Shown piece by piece: positions 1 to 11,622 of a DNA stretch of 64,000 bases. Position 1 is the stretch's first letter, and each line of letters starts with the position of its first letter. Source of the DNA: Ascaphus truei (taxonomy: Eukaryota > Chordata > Amphibia > Anura > Ascaphidae); assembly GCA_036426205.1 (NCBI GenBank), contig CM071570.1, positions 69,465,585 to 69,529,584 of the forward strand. The letters run 5' to 3'. The position numbers and the translations under genes were made by a program. Below the pieces are notes generated by a model. The model had not been told where the DNA came from. It did not search any database and saw only the letters and a list, made by a program, of their open reading frames with translations.

Positions 1-752
1 GAGGCGACTGCAGCTCTGCAAAACGCGAATGCAAACCAGCAAGAGAGAGGAGCAACAACGGTTCGCCCAGGGCTTACAGCAGGAACTCGAGATCCTGAGA
101 GAGGCTATCATTAAGACTCCACTGGCAGAGGAAGCCCCAGTCCCGAAAATGACCAGGGCAAGCCACTACCTTCAGAAGATGGGGCCCTCGGATGATGTTG
201 AAATCTATCTTCTCACTTTTGAACGCACGGCACAGAGAGAGGGTTGGCCAGAAGCTGAGTGGGCCAGTCTAATCGCACCCTTCTTAAGCGGCGAACCCCA
301 GAAGGCTTACTTTGATCTAGAGCCAGCCAAAGCTAACGTCTATGCAAAATTGAAGTTCGAGATCCTCGCTCGCCTCGGCGTAACCACGGCCATTCTTGCC
401 CAAAGGTTCCATGCATGGTCCTTCACGTTGGATAAAGCCACCCGATCCCAGATGTATGACCTCATCCACCTCGCTCGGAAGTGGCTGCAACCCAAGATCA
501 ACTCAGCAAGCCACACCGTTGGAACGGTTGGTCATGGACCAATTCCTGAGGAAACTTCCTTCTGCTCTACACCGTTGGGTCAGTCAGAGTGACCCCCACA
601 ATGCAGACGAGCTGGTGGCCCTTGTAGAAAGGTACAATGCAGCAGAGGAGCACCTGCAACCCACAGTCATGGAGCATCCTTACTACCCAAGGTTCCAGGA
701 CTCTTCCAGAGACAGTAAAAGGGTACCAGGGTTAAGGGGGGCTGAAGAGCGA
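1..752 (+). pseudogene. gag with SCAN-like capsid domain (copy 1, 5' partial, frameshifted)
   Basis: This is the structural gag of the Gmr1-like element. The 5' end lies outside the window. The readable frame from base 29 holds a glutamine-rich coiled-coil tail, then a capsid domain containing GPSDDVEIYLLTFERTA and GWPEAEWASLIAPFLSGEPQ. That domain resembles the SCAN domain, which is thought to derive from a Gmr1-like gag. Relative to the second copy at 3893, this copy lacks about 17 bases near base 45 and has one extra base near 535. The extra base shifts the frame, and the C-terminal part continues in the frame of 396-755 (FLRKLPSALHRWVSQSDPHN). It is a non-functional relic. Confidence 0.8.
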
Positions 753-860
753 TGACCGCCTTCACACAGCACCAGCAACAGTGACTCGCATACTAGGGGC
801 AACAGCCAACGTGGGGAGCCGAAAAAGGGCTCTAAGTGGGACACAGACTATGTACCTAAA

Positions 861-902
861 TGTGTAAATTGTTATGAGAGGGGCCACACCGCGAAAGTTT
901 GC
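861..902 (+). other. CCHC zinc knuckle of gag nucleocapsid
   Basis: Translation gives CVNCYERGHTAKVC, a CX2CX4HX4C zinc knuckle as in retroviral and retrotransposon nucleocapsids that bind element RNA. It lies between the capsid domain and the protease. The local frame is separated from the capsid frame by a stop near 753, so it is part of the broken gag. Confidence 0.85.
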
Positions 903-988
903 CCACTAAATACTGAACCAATGCAATGCAACAGCGTTGAACCTTATTCGTTGTGGTCTCAATGTATGGGCCCTAGCCCAGAGGACCC

Positions 989-1333
989 TTGAATAACCAT
1001 CTCTGGGCATTTGTAAAGGTAAATGGTAAGAGGGTTCGGGCACTACTTGACTCTGGGAGTATGGTTACACTAGTGTCCGAATACCTGTTGCCCATTGGGA
1101 AAAAACATGTAAACAGTTCACAAAGAGTGGCAATTTGTTGTATACATGGGGATAATCACGACTATTCCACTGTTGATGTTCTTATTGAAACAGAGTTTGG
1201 TTGTTTAGATTTCAAAGTGGGTAGAGTACCCAAATTGGCACATGATGTGTTAATAGGGACCGACTTTCCCCATTTTCTAAAAATGTGGTCCTCCTCTCAG
1301 AATAGCGCCCAGAGTTCAATAGCAGAACCATAA
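989..1333 (+). pseudogene. Retropepsin-like aspartic protease (copy 1)
   Basis: This 114-codon open stretch contains VNGKRVRALLDSGSMVTLVS, the catalytic DSG motif of retropepsin-like proteases that cleave Gag-Pol. It lies between the zinc knuckle and the integrase and has a hydrophobic segment (HDVLIGTDFPHF) typical of the C-terminal half of the fold. The frame is open but isolated from gag and integrase by stops, so it is only a remnant of a polyprotein. The start ATG is simply the first in the frame and is probably not a true initiation site. Confidence 0.8.
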
Positions 1334-1372
1334 AGAAGTAATAGAAGAAACAAATCCTTTCCCTTTTCAGAA

Positions 1373-2794
1373 ATGGAGGTTGACGAGGGCCCAAATAAAA
1401 AGGGGAAAGAGGAAGGGTGCTGTAAAATCCCCTTTCCCATGGCCACCTTGGTAGGGAATACCCCAAGCCAAGATCTTGAACAGGCGCTTACCACCCCAGA
1501 ACAGGATAAGACCTTCGCTCACCTAGAGGTCAGTCCTGGGGGTTTTAAGAAGGCCCAGTGGGAAGACCCCACCTTAGCGGAAGCAAGGGGGAATATACGG
1601 GACCAAAATAGTACTCCGGGCCAACCAGATAGGTCACTTGCCTACCCCTACTTCCAGGTAGAGAATGACCTAGTATATCGGGTTGATAAAAGGAAATTAA
1701 TTATAACTAAACAATTGTTGGTACCATGGACATTCCGGAATGTAGTATTACACCTCGCACATAGTCACCCATTGGGGGTACACCTAGGGGTGGAAAAGAC
1801 AAAAGAAAAGGTTCTCCGAAGCTTCTATTGGCCTGGGGTTCTGGCAGAAATGACAAATTATTGCTCCTCCTGCCCAGAATGTCAGATCACCGCCCCGTTC
1901 AAAGCGTATCGTAGCCCATTGGTACCCCTTCCCATAATAGATGTACCATTTGACCGGATTGCTATGGATCTAGTAGGACCCCTAATAAAGTCTGCTAGGG
2001 GACATCAGCATATATTGGTAATATTAGATTATGCCACCCGATATCCGGAGGCAGTTCCCCTACATAGCACCTCTGCTAAAAACATAGCAAAAGAGTTAAT
2101 AGTTCTGTTTACCAGGGTCGGAATTCCTAAAGAGATCTTAACTGACCAGGGAACACCATTTATGTCCCAAGTAACAAAAGAGTTATGTAAACTCCTAAAA
2201 ATCAAGCATCTCAGAACCTCAGTCTATCATCCACAAACAGATGGTTTAGTGGAACGGTTCAATAAAACCTTAAGGAGCATGTAACGCCGGGCGGTCAATA
2301 AGGATGGGAAAAACTGGGATTGTTTGTTACCATACCTGTTATTTGCCATTAGGGAGGTTCCCCAATCATCCACAGGCTTCTCCCCATTTGAACTATTGTG
2401 TGGCCGACACCCAAGGGGCCCTACTGGATAAGCCAAAGAGACTTAGGAACACAAGGTTACCCCATACAGAAGTGTAATAGAGCATGTTGCCCAGATGCAG
2501 GACCGCATAGCTGCAGTCCTACCTATAGTGAGGGAACACCTGGAAAAAGCTCAAGAGGCCCAGAGGAATACGTATAATAAGGGTGCTAGGGTCAGAATTT
2601 TTTTTCCAGGCGATAGGGTACTAGTTCTGGTTCCCACCGTAGAGAGAAAATTCCTTGCTAAGTGGCATGGGCCATATGAGGTCTTGGAAAGAGTGGGAGA
2701 AGTAAATTACAAGGTGAGACAGCCAGGTAGGAGGAAACCTGAGCAAATTTACCATATAAACCTACTTAAGCCCTGGAAAGATAGAGAGGTCTAG
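1373..2794 (+). pseudogene. Integrase (HHCC zinc domain, DDE core, C-terminal domain) upstream of RT
   Basis: The frame 1373-2281 encodes the HHCC zinc-binding region (HSHPLGVHLG, then CSSCPEC) and the DDE catalytic core. Core residues are Asp at 1967-1969 (MDLVGP), Asp at 2144-2146 (TDQGTPF) and Glu at 2252-2254 (GLVERFN). A TAA stop at 2282-2284 ends the frame, and integrase sequence resumes beyond it (KNWDCLLPYLLFAIREVPQS). The C-terminal domain is in the open frame 2495-2794 (KFLAKWHGPYEVLERVGEVN, then YHINLLKPWKDREV). It would have joined element cDNA to host DNA. It sits between protease and RT, the diagnostic Gmr1-like arrangement. Confidence 0.85.
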
Positions 2795-2849
2795 TTAACC
2801 CTAGTACCCCAGGTCCGTCAGAGAATCGAGAAACTGCGCCAGAGGTTAG

Positions 2850-3757
2850 CATAGCTGAAACCCTGTCCGTTCATCAGAAACGAGAGGTCCAGAATTTAGT
2901 GAGAAGAAACAAAGAAGTTTTCTCTACACAGCCAGGTAGAACTAGCGTAATTGAACATGACCTAGTCTCTGAACCGGATGTCCGAGTTAACCTTAAACCG
3001 TACCGAATCCCAGAGGCCAAAAGAGAGTCTATAAGTTTAGAGGTTAAAAAATGCTAAAACTAGGCGTAATTGAGGAATCCCAAAGTGGGTGGAACAGCCC
3101 TATAGTTTTAGTCCCAAAACCAGACGGTACAACAAGGTTTTGCAATGACTACCGTAAACTAACGCTGTGTCAAAATTTGATACTTATCCTATGCCCAGGG
3201 TTGATGAACTGGTAGAGAGACTGGGCAAAGCCCGATATCTCACGACCCTAGACCTAACAAAAGGGTACTGGCAGGTTCCCCTCACAGAAAGGGCAAAAGA
3301 AAAGACAGCCTTCTCAACCCCAGACGGCGTCTTTCAGTATAGGGTGCTGCCTTTTGGCTTACATGGAGCTCCCGCCACATTCCAAAGAATGATGGCTAAA
3401 ATTTTAAAACCACATGCTCGGTATGCTGCCGCCTACCTGGATGATGTGGTAATCCATAGTGAAGATTGGCAGTCCCACCTTCCAAAGGTCCAAGCTATGC
3501 TTGACGCAGTTCGGTCTGCTGGACTAACTGCTAACCCCGCTAAATGCACTATTGGTCTGGAGGAGGCCAAGTATCTGGGGTATTCTATTGGCAGAGGTTT
3601 ACTCAAACCCCAAACACTCAAAGTAGAGGTGATACATTAATTGGCCAAGGCCAGTTACAAAAAAACAAGTAAGGACCTTTTTGGGATTAATTGGTTACTA
3701 TAGAAGGTTTATTCCCAATTTTGCAACTAAGGCAACCCCACTAACCGACCTCACAAA
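2850..3757 (+). pseudogene. Reverse transcriptase (copy 1, truncated before RNase H)
   Basis: The frame breaks in the N-terminal part (stops near 2850 and 3055). It then runs open from 3167 to 3640 with [40 protein letters not shown] and LPFGLHGAPATFQRM. The catalytic YLDD box lies at 3434-3445. After a stop at 3638-3640, readable RT sequence continues in another frame (FLGLIGYYRRFIPNF type) up to about 3757, where a (TA)n tract begins. The thumb, connection and RNase H regions are absent. RT motifs are unmistakable; the truncation shows a dead copy. Confidence 0.88.
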
Positions 3758-3759
3758 AG

Positions 3760-3760
<1 letters not shown>

Positions 3761-3793
<33 letters not shown>
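3761..3793. repeat. (TA)n microsatellite at the retrotransposon break
   Basis: Uninterrupted TA dinucleotides begin exactly where RT homology ends. The 100 bases that follow are AT-rich and lead into the second gag copy. Confidence 0.95.
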
Positions 3794-3799
<6 letters not shown>

Positions 3800-3892
3800 A
3801 TATATATGTATATGTATGCACATAGGGTGGAGAATGCGGGCAGAACACTAAAAGGTCTTTAAAAAAAAAAGTTTTTTTTCTCTCCAAACAAG

Positions 3893-4724
3893 ATGGAAGA
3901 CGTGGTGAGTGCGCTGGTACGCAATGTCGCTGCCCAGAAAGACGCGAATGAAAATCAGCAACAGATGAATGCAACCCAGCAACAGCTGTTAATAGCCCAG
4001 GAAGAGACTAATGCAAACCAGCAACGGACGAATGCAGCCCTGCAAGAGGCGACTGCAGCTTTGCAAAACGCGAATGCAAACCAGCAAGAGACAAACCGCT
4101 TGCTGAGAGAGGAGCAACAACGGTTCGCCCAGGGCTTACAGCAGGAACTCGAGATCCTGAGAGAGGCTATCATTAAGACTCCACTGGCAGAGGCAGCCCC
4201 AGTCCCAAAAATGACCAGGGCAAGCCACTACCTTCAGAAGATGGGGCCCTCGGATGATGTTGAAATCTATCTTCTCACTTTTGAACGCACGGCAGAGAGA
4301 GGGTTGGCCAGAAGCTGAGTGGGCCAGTCTAATCGCACCCTTCTTAAGTGGCGAACCCCAGAAGGCTTACTTTGATCTAGAGCCAGCCAAAGCTAACGTC
4401 TATGCAAAATTGAAGTTCGAGATCCTCGCTCGCCTCGGCGTAACCACGGCCATTCGTGCCCAAAGGTTCCATGCATGGTCCTTTACGTTGGATAAAGCCA
4501 CCCGATCCCAGATGTATGACCTCATCCACCTCGCTCGGAAGTGGCTGCAACCCGAGATCAACTCAGCAAGCCACACCGTTGGAACGGTTGGTCAGGACCA
4601 ATTCCTGAGGAAACTTCCTTCTGCCCTACACCGTTGGGTCAGTCAGAGTGACCCCCACAATGCAAACGAGCTGGTGGCCCTCGTAGAAAGGTACAATGCA
4701 GCAGAGGAGCACCTGCAACCCACA

Positions 4725-4729
<5 letters not shown>
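3893..4729 (+). pseudogene. gag with SCAN-like domain (copy 2, intact N terminus, frameshifted)
   Basis: This is a second copy of the same gag. Unlike copy 1 it keeps the N terminus: an ATG at 3893 opens a Gln/Asn/Ala-rich heptad-like region (about residues 10-90), probably a coiled coil for assembly. The SCAN-like capsid domain follows. Compared with copy 1 it lacks two bases near 4293, which breaks the frame inside the capsid; the rest reads in the frame of 4254-4811. Homology stops at 4729 in the middle of the gag C terminus, where a (TC)n tract starts. Nucleotide identity to copy 1 is very high by eye, implying related insertions or a duplication. Confidence 0.85.

Positions 4730-4778
<49 letters not shown>
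4729..4778. repeat. (TC)n microsatellite at the end of gag copy 2
   Basis: About 50 bases of CT dinucleotides replace the continuation of gag that is visible in copy 1 at 670 onward. The reading frame runs into Leu-Ser repeats here, which is an artefact of the repeat. Confidence 0.95.
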
Positions 4779-4780
<2 letters not shown>

Positions 4781-6384
4781 CTATTCCCTAACTAATTTAT
4801 TTTCATCCTAAGGTGGCACCTCGATTCAATTCTAGAAAGTTTTACACAGCATTCATAGTTAGAGCAAAGCATCCCTCCTCCAACTTTCCTGTTTAGCTGC
4901 CTTATGGCAGAACACTGCTTAGAAAATATGGTTCACTGTCGTAATCCTTTGTAAGTATAGCCAGGTCCACCTTGGGTCCCCCTTGGCTGCCCCACATACC
5001 TCCGCTGCAGCCGGGAAGCTGCGGCTAGTGCGGGTACTGCCGGAGACAGTGGCAGACCCGCCTGTTAGTCAGGGAGGCAGAGAGTTGCGGCGAGCAGTGC
5101 AGGGAGCACTCCGGAGGATCCATGGTGGGACGCCAGTAAGAGCACCGCCATTTTGTGTGCTTCGCGCATGCGTGTGCTCCAGTGCATGCGCAATAGTGGC
5201 AAAGTTGCGACAGCCATTACAGGGACAGGTTCTGCAAGGGTACTACAGTTCCCACCTTGAAAGCACACAAACCATATACTTTTTTGTTCTGTTGCGTCAA
5301 TTTGCAACTCTTTACATGGATCCATTTTTATCTTTTTTAATGTTGAGATTCTTGCTGCCTGTGTTGGATATCCTTTGACATATTTTTAAAGTCACTGATG
5401 CCTATGTTTTCTAAGAAGTGCTATTCCTTCTGGGGTTTTATGTCATAGCACCACTTAGTAAGTATGGGTCTGAATGGGATATGTAGGCTTGTGATACTTC
5501 TTCTTCTTACCAGATAAGGTCACTTACAGTATTTTAGCTAAGGACATTGTCCATGTGTTTGTACACCACTGGGATCATTGTAAACAGAGATGATTTATAT
5601 ATCTGCTATTTACATATCTTATCTAATAAACATTACACATAATTAAATACACACTTCAGGTCCAGTTGCATCATTGCCTACACAGTAGTTTCATTTATGT
5701 TCACACCACAGCCACTATTCCTATACTCTTAAGTATACTCTATAGGTTTTTATACTCTATAGTTTTCATATCTATATACAGTATACATAAACAGGAATAA
5801 AGAGTGAGGGAAACCTCTGTTGGGAAAGTTCAATAGAACAGCTTCTTTGTTGTTAATTAGAGCAGAGAGAGACTCAATTTTAGACATTTATGTCAAAAAA
5901 AGGCTTGGGCAGGGTCACAGAACAGCAAGAAAGAGATTACGTTGGCTTTGACAAGTGCTTAATTAGCCCCAAGATGCTGCCTGTGCAAAAGTAATTAGAA
6001 ATGTAATTAAATAAATAAGCATGTGTGGTTGCTGATAAAGTCTAGTTTGTCAGTGACGACTTCTTGTTCTCACCCGGCACAAACTGCATCTGCTTTCATT
6101 GCATTCAGAAGCAGAAACAAGTTTTAACTACCTAAATTGTGTACTTCCAAAAAGGACTTTACTGAAACTATGGAGGCTATATTTACTACTACTACTACTA
6201 ATTTGTTGGTGCATAACTGGGGCAATGTTTTGAGGGGGAAAACAGCACCATATTTGTAAGAGTAAATATCCTATTGCTTTCAGTGAATATTTTCATTAAT
6301 ACAACTGCTCATATTATTCCTCTGGGAATGTCTGATACCAGAAGATCTCTTCACAAGTTCAGAAGCTATTATTGACTGTTGTAT
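4779..6384. other. Unassigned sequence with a GC-rich patch
   Basis: I recognise no gene. About 4975-5250 is GC-rich with several CpGs and GCGCATGCG-type motifs and could be an old LTR or promoter fragment, but no TG...CA ends or TATA box can be fixed. The remainder is AT-rich, with a short (TAC)n tract near 6188-6202 and an AATAAA near 5800. Confidence 0.4.
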
Positions 6385-8480
6385 GTACAGTATGTATGTA
6401 TGTCTTTATTTATATAGGGCCATTAATGTACATAGCGCTTCACAGTAGTAATACACGTGACAATCATATACTATAAATAACAAATAATACAAACAACAGA
6501 TCGTGGGATTGAGTGCTTCAGACATAAAACTAACATTTAGGAAGAGGAGTCCCTGCTTTGAAGAGCTTACAATCTAATTGGTAGGTAGGAAAAATGTACA
6601 GAGACAGTAGGAGGGCATTCTGTTAAGTGCGTCTGCAGGGACCAAGCTATATGTATCATGTGTATAATATTATCCACAGTGCTACTCATATGCTTCTTTA
6701 AGCAAGTGTGTCTTAAGTTGTGTCTTAAAGGTGGATAGAGAGTGTGTTAGTCGGGTATTGAGGGGAAGGGCATTCCAGAGGTGTGGGTCAGTCAGTGAGA
6801 AAGGTTTAAGGTGGGAGAGGGCTATAGATAGAGAGAAGACATCCTTGAGCAGAACGCAATCGTCGGGATGGTGCATATCGAGAAATTAGGGCTGAGATAT
6901 AAGGAAGGGCAGAAGAGTGAAGCTTTAAACGTGAGGAGGAGAATTGAGTACAAGATGCAGGATTTGATAGGAAGCCAGGAGAGTGATTTCAGCAGGGGAG
7001 ACGCGGAGACAGATTTAGGAAAAAGTAGAGTGATTCTGGCAACAACGTTTAAGATAGATTGTAGGGGAGATACGTGAGAGGCAGGAAGACCGGACAGCAG
7101 GATTTTACAGTAATCGAGATGGGAGAAAAGAGGGCCTGAGTCAGAGTTTTAGCAGTCGAGCAACAGAAGAAAGGGCGTGTCTTTGTAATATTGCGGCCGA
7201 AAAAGTGACAGGTTTTAGATACGTTTTGAATGTGAGAGGAGAATGTGAGAGAGGAGTCGCGGGTGACCCCTAGGCAGCGTGCTTGGGCTACTGGGTGAAT
7301 GATAGTACTTCCAACAGTAATGTGGAAGGAGGTAGTAGGGCCAGGTTTTGGAGGAAGTATGAGGAGCTCTGTTTTTGCCATGTTAAGTTTAAATCGGCGG
7401 AGGGCCATCTAGGATGATATTGCAGAGAGACATTCAGAAACTTTGGTCTGTACAGCAGGTGTAAGGTCAGGGGTTGAAAAGTAAATTTTTGTGTCGTCAG
7501 CATAGAGGTGATCTTGAAACCCAAGAAATATAATTAGGTCACTTAAAGAAAGTGTGTACAGAGAAAAGAGAAGAGGTCCCAGGACACAGCCCTGGGGTAC
7601 CCCGACAGAGATCGATAGATTAGGAGGTGTTAGCATAAGAGACACTGAAAGTAAGATAGGATAGGTAAGAGGAGATCCAGGATAGAGCTTTGTTATGAAT
7701 ACCAAGAGTATGGAGAATGTGAAGGAAAAGAGGGTGATCCACGGTGTCAAATGCTTCAGAGAGGTCGAGTATTAAGGGCAGAGTGTAATGACCTCTGTCT
7801 TTGGCAGCATGTAGGTCATCAGTTATTTTAGTGACGCTTTTTCCGTTGAGTGAGCAGTGCGGAAGCCAGATTGTAGAGGGTCTAGGAGAGAATAGGAGTT
7901 GAGAAAATAGAGCAAGTGAGAGAATACAAGATGTTCAAGGAGTTTAGAGGCAAAAGGCAGGAGGGAGACAGGTCGATAGTTACAAAGACATGTACGGTCA
8001 AGCTTGCTGTTTTTGAGTAATGGTATAAATGTTGCATGCTTGAAGGAGGTGGGAAAGATACCAGAGTAGAGGGAGGAGTTAAACATGTGTGTGAACGTTG
8101 AGATTATAGTAGGAGCAAGAGGTTTTGGGAGATGGGAGGGAATGGGGTCAAGAGGGCAAGTGGTAGAGGGAGAAGAGAAGATCAGCAGTGACACATCTCC
8201 TCTGAGACAGCGGAAAAAGTCAAGGAATGCAGGAGGAGAGATAGGAAGTGGTGCAGGATAGGAGGAGGAAACAGAGGGGATGTTCTGATGTCTGGATTTC
8301 ACTTTTTCCTTAAAATAGTCAGCAAAGTCCTGGGGTGAGATGAAGGAAGAAGAAGTGGCAGCTGACGGTGGTCTGAGTAGAGAGTCAAAGAGAGAAGAGT
8401 CGACGTGGGTAAGACTTGTGCGTGTTGATTGGTGAATAAAAGTAGGTTTGTTTAGCCTGAGAGAGGGCAGAGTTGAAACA
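6385..8480 (-). pseudogene. L2-type LINE reverse transcriptase, 5' truncated
   Basis: Read on the minus strand, the RT runs from about 8300 down to 7050 with frameshifts. It contains [55 protein letters not shown] and the catalytic YADD at 7493-7504. The 3' UTR (down to about 6390) includes GAAGAGCTTACAATCTAA-type sequence and an ATTTATATAGGGCC tail, familiar from amphibian L2 3' ends. The endonuclease is missing, so the copy is 5' truncated near 8480. Its protein would reverse-transcribe element RNA at a nicked target. L2 versus the neighbouring CR1 clade is judged by eye. Confidence 0.8.
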
Positions 8481-8999
8481 GGATAGCATTAATTTGTAGT
8501 GATGGAAGTCTGCAAGAGTTTCCTACAGAGGCGTTCAGAGGAACAAGTGGAGGAATGTAGCATGCACGTGGGAATTTACCCAGGGTCTGGGGTTAGAAGG
8601 GTGACGACTGTTGAGAACTATTCAATTGAATTGCTGTTAACCATCGATCATAGCTCTTACACTTCAGTGAATAGATCACATAAACCTCTAGCCCCTGTGC
8701 AGAGTCGAAATTTCCTTGACAACAGAGAAGAGAAATCTTTACTTCCCCACAGAGGTCTAAGAGGCCTGTCTATTCAGGATGATCTTCAAATGAAAATAGT
8801 TTTTTTTTTTTAATCACACTGCTGTGTTCAATAAACACTTTTCACTCAATCAAGTGCTAACAATGTTTTTATTAATGAATTGTAACTGTGATATTATTGA
8901 GTGGTATATTAATTAGCATATTAATCACTAATCAAAATCACCACCAAATTATACACTAAAGTATTTAGCAAACTTTTATGGTTTACTGTGCTAAACATG
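8481..8999. other. Unassigned AT-rich spacer
   Basis: Nothing recognisable. The open frame here has no family features. A short T-run near 8801-8811 could mark an old retroposon tail. Confidence 0.4.
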
Positions 9000-9857
9000 T
9001 GTACCCTGTTTGACTTCTGCTTACTTAAGGTCCCTCGAGGGTTAACTTCAGGTATAGCTACAGTGTATCGCTTCTATCCATCACATGGGATCGGATGACT
9101 AGACAGAACCTAGCCACATCCATCTTCTAAAAGTTGCCTGGTCATTAAGTAATGCTACTAAGTAGAGTGCCACACCCCTCCCCCTAGTAGTCACAGTAAC
9201 TAGTGATGTCATTAGAGGTATATAAAGAGGTGATAGAACATTCTAGGTCTAGATTCCAGGAGGAGACCAAGATGGGGGATCTATTTGTACATAGTGTAAA
9301 TCCTGTTAGTATATCTGTGTTAGTGTTACAATTACTTTGTTGTTTTCCATATAGGGAAGTGTCCCTCCCAAAGATTAGGGTCCTTCTATATAACCTGAGG
9401 TATATCCTACCCACAAGAGGGGATGACCAGGTACTCCAGTTAAGACCTTGGAGTATCACCTTAAAATTACTAGGGGGTAATAATGTCCTTGGTTCTGTCA
9501 GACGTGATAGGGTGTAATCACTCATGCAAGAGGACACCCTGCCTGAGGATCCCAGTGGGTGTGGGAACAGTCATCATCCATGCAATGGAGTGCCACTTTA
9601 CAGGACTGTAAAGGGCAAAATAAGGTGCCTCTTTTGGGGGGTGCTGAATGGGCACCCCTATGGAAGAAGTTTGTGTTGCTGTGAATAAAGTTCAAGAAAA
9701 GTTCCTGGTGCCCTTCTGCATTTGGTTAACATACCAACCTGCACGAATGCCAGCTCCCTGAGAACAAGGTAACAAAGACACTGAACACCACTTGAATAGA
9801 CATTAGATTACCTTGGGGTGGCCCTTTTCCATTGGACTGGGGGGAAGAGGTGTTACA
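9000..9857 (+). mobile_element. Possible solo LTR
   Basis: The block could start at TGTACCC (9000) and end in GTTACA (9857). It contains a TATATAAAG box near 9219 and an AATAAAG polyadenylation-type signal near 9684 in the right order for an LTR (U3-R-U5). I could not find matching target-site duplications (flanks ACATG and ATTGT differ), so the left boundary is uncertain. The open frames 9184-9537 and 9203-9517 overlap on opposite strands and look fortuitous. Confidence 0.4.
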
Positions 9858-11570
9858 ATTGTAGGGATTATTATGTGTGATCTAAAATGAGCGAAATAGC
9901 GTAACTCTCTGAGATGGGAAGTTAAGTGGAAATAAGGCATTGATAATGTGAATTTACTGATTATTAGTAGGACCTCAAGTATAAACTCTGTTAAGTTCTG
10001 GAAGTTGCCAACTGCTGATTTACAAACATAATAGTGATGAGCAAATGCAATAAAACATTTTCTCAGGACAAGTTATCCAGGACAAAATCATAACAGCACA
10101 TTAAAAAAAGCTGTAACAGTCACTCTGTTGATTTAAAAAAAAATCCAATGTATCAAGCAATTCTGTGAAACACTGCAGTATCAAACAATTAAAGACGCTA
10201 AACTATGCATCATACAATATGTACAAACTCACATAATTACCTTAATAATTAGAGTGCAAGGAATGTTCAAATTAATGCAACATTTTACTACTACTTCCTG
10301 ATGCAAAAAGAACCCTCTAGAAATGTCATGTTAGTGCATAGAAACACAATTGGCACATTACTTTTGAAGTCATAATGGGATAATCATATGGTGGAAAACA
10401 TAAGTCACAGGAGATTACATTTCACAGTAAGCAATTCAATTTTAAATTCATTAAAAGTTACTGGCAAAATCAAATGTGAAATGCACTCAATCATTGAGAT
10501 GTTCAATATTTTGCACCCGTTGATGAAACTTAGAACTTGTCAAATACCCACTGAACTGCTTTTAGATTTAAATAGCAATTTTGTGACCAAGAAATATAAA
10601 TAACGGGTGTGTGTACCGAGCACGCGCATTTTAAGTGAAACTTCTTTGTCGTTTGTCACTGTTTTGTCACAGAAATTGTATTTGTGATGGTGATGTTTTT
10701 TATTAAAACTCAAAACACAATTTCAGTGAAAAAACGCAAAAACGTTTGTCTTAGAACCCCCTGTTTTAGCTATTTGCATGTCTATATTTATACTAACTGT
10801 GAATTCCACTGTGTGTGAGACTGTGTGTGTGTGTGACTCTTTATAGCATTCGATAGGGCTGTGCCGGTGACCTTACTGTTGAGACGTGAGGCGGCCCACC
10901 TGGGCAGCAGAGAGTTCGGTGTGTGCCATTAATAGGAAGGGGTCTAGGCGGCTGATCATGGAAGTTGTGCTCGAGTTCTGGGGTCCTGCGCACGTGTGTG
11001 GCACCAGGCGGTTCTGCGCGTGTGTGTGGAGGCGGGCGATCAAGCGCATGGCACCGTTCCTGCGCATGCAGAGGGAAAGATTAATATGGGCTTCTGGCAC
11101 CGTTTACAACCTCCTCTTCGGTGCATGCGATGCCTACAATCTCTGTGTAGCCTAGAAGTTTGTTATGCGCATGCATACATTATGTCACTTCCGTCACAGT
11201 TTTTTGTCACAACACAAGAGTTTTTTTCCATCAAAACTCTGTAGGTGCCAGCAAAGAAGTTCACCAAAAATTCTAAGAATGATTGACACAGGCTAACAAC
11301 CTACACTTATGCTAACGTTTAAAATGGCAGTGGGCCGAACATATCGCAAGAAGAAATGACCATCATTGCACAAACATGGTACTCAACTTGATTTCAAAAG
11401 AGAATTAAAGATCAAGAAGCCAATGGAAATGAAAATGGGACAGATGAAATCAGAACAGAAAATCTGTTGGCGCAACGTGGAGAAGAGAGGGTTGCAACTG
11501 CAGCATCTGGAAGATTATAGGTGAAGCTTCATGCAGCAGAGAATCGACTGAAGATAATGATGAATGATGA
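9858..11570. other. Unassigned region
   Basis: AT-rich sequence without recognisable genes. About 10860-11170 is locally GC-rich with CpG and GCGCATGC motifs, perhaps an old promoter-bearing repeat. Short open frames (10388-10603, 10886-11155) show no known domain. Confidence 0.35.

Positions 11571-11621
<51 letters not shown>
11571..11621. repeat. (TA)n microsatellite
   Basis: About 50 bases of alternating T and A. The minus-strand open frame across it encodes Tyr-Ile repeats, an artefact. Confidence 0.95.

Positions 11622-11622
<1 letters not shown>

Larger units (their letters stand above)
1..3760 (+). mobile_element. Gmr1-like Ty3/gypsy LTR retrotransposon, internal region (copy 1)
   Basis: The plus strand carries gag, a CCHC zinc knuckle, aspartic protease, integrase and then reverse transcriptase, in that order. 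Integrase upstream of RT is the reverse of ordinary Ty3/gypsy. It is known in the deuterostome Gmr1-like group, whose order resembles Ty1/copia. No LTR is present: the window opens inside gag, and the element stops just after the RT at a (TA)n tract, so RNase H and the 3' LTR are missing. Several stops and frameshifts make it inactive. Assignment to gypsy is secure from the domains; assignment to Gmr1-like rests on domain order and gag type. Confidence 0.85.

Noticed and set aside
4975..5250. GC-rich patch as a CpG-island promoter of a host gene
   Set aside because: No exon or conserved coding sequence follows; more likely an old repeat fragment.
9184..9537. Two long opposite-strand open frames
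   Set aside because: They overlap completely inside an LTR-like block and show no protein family features.
10388..10603. 71-codon open frame
   Set aside because: AT-rich, no domain, no supporting context; likely chance.
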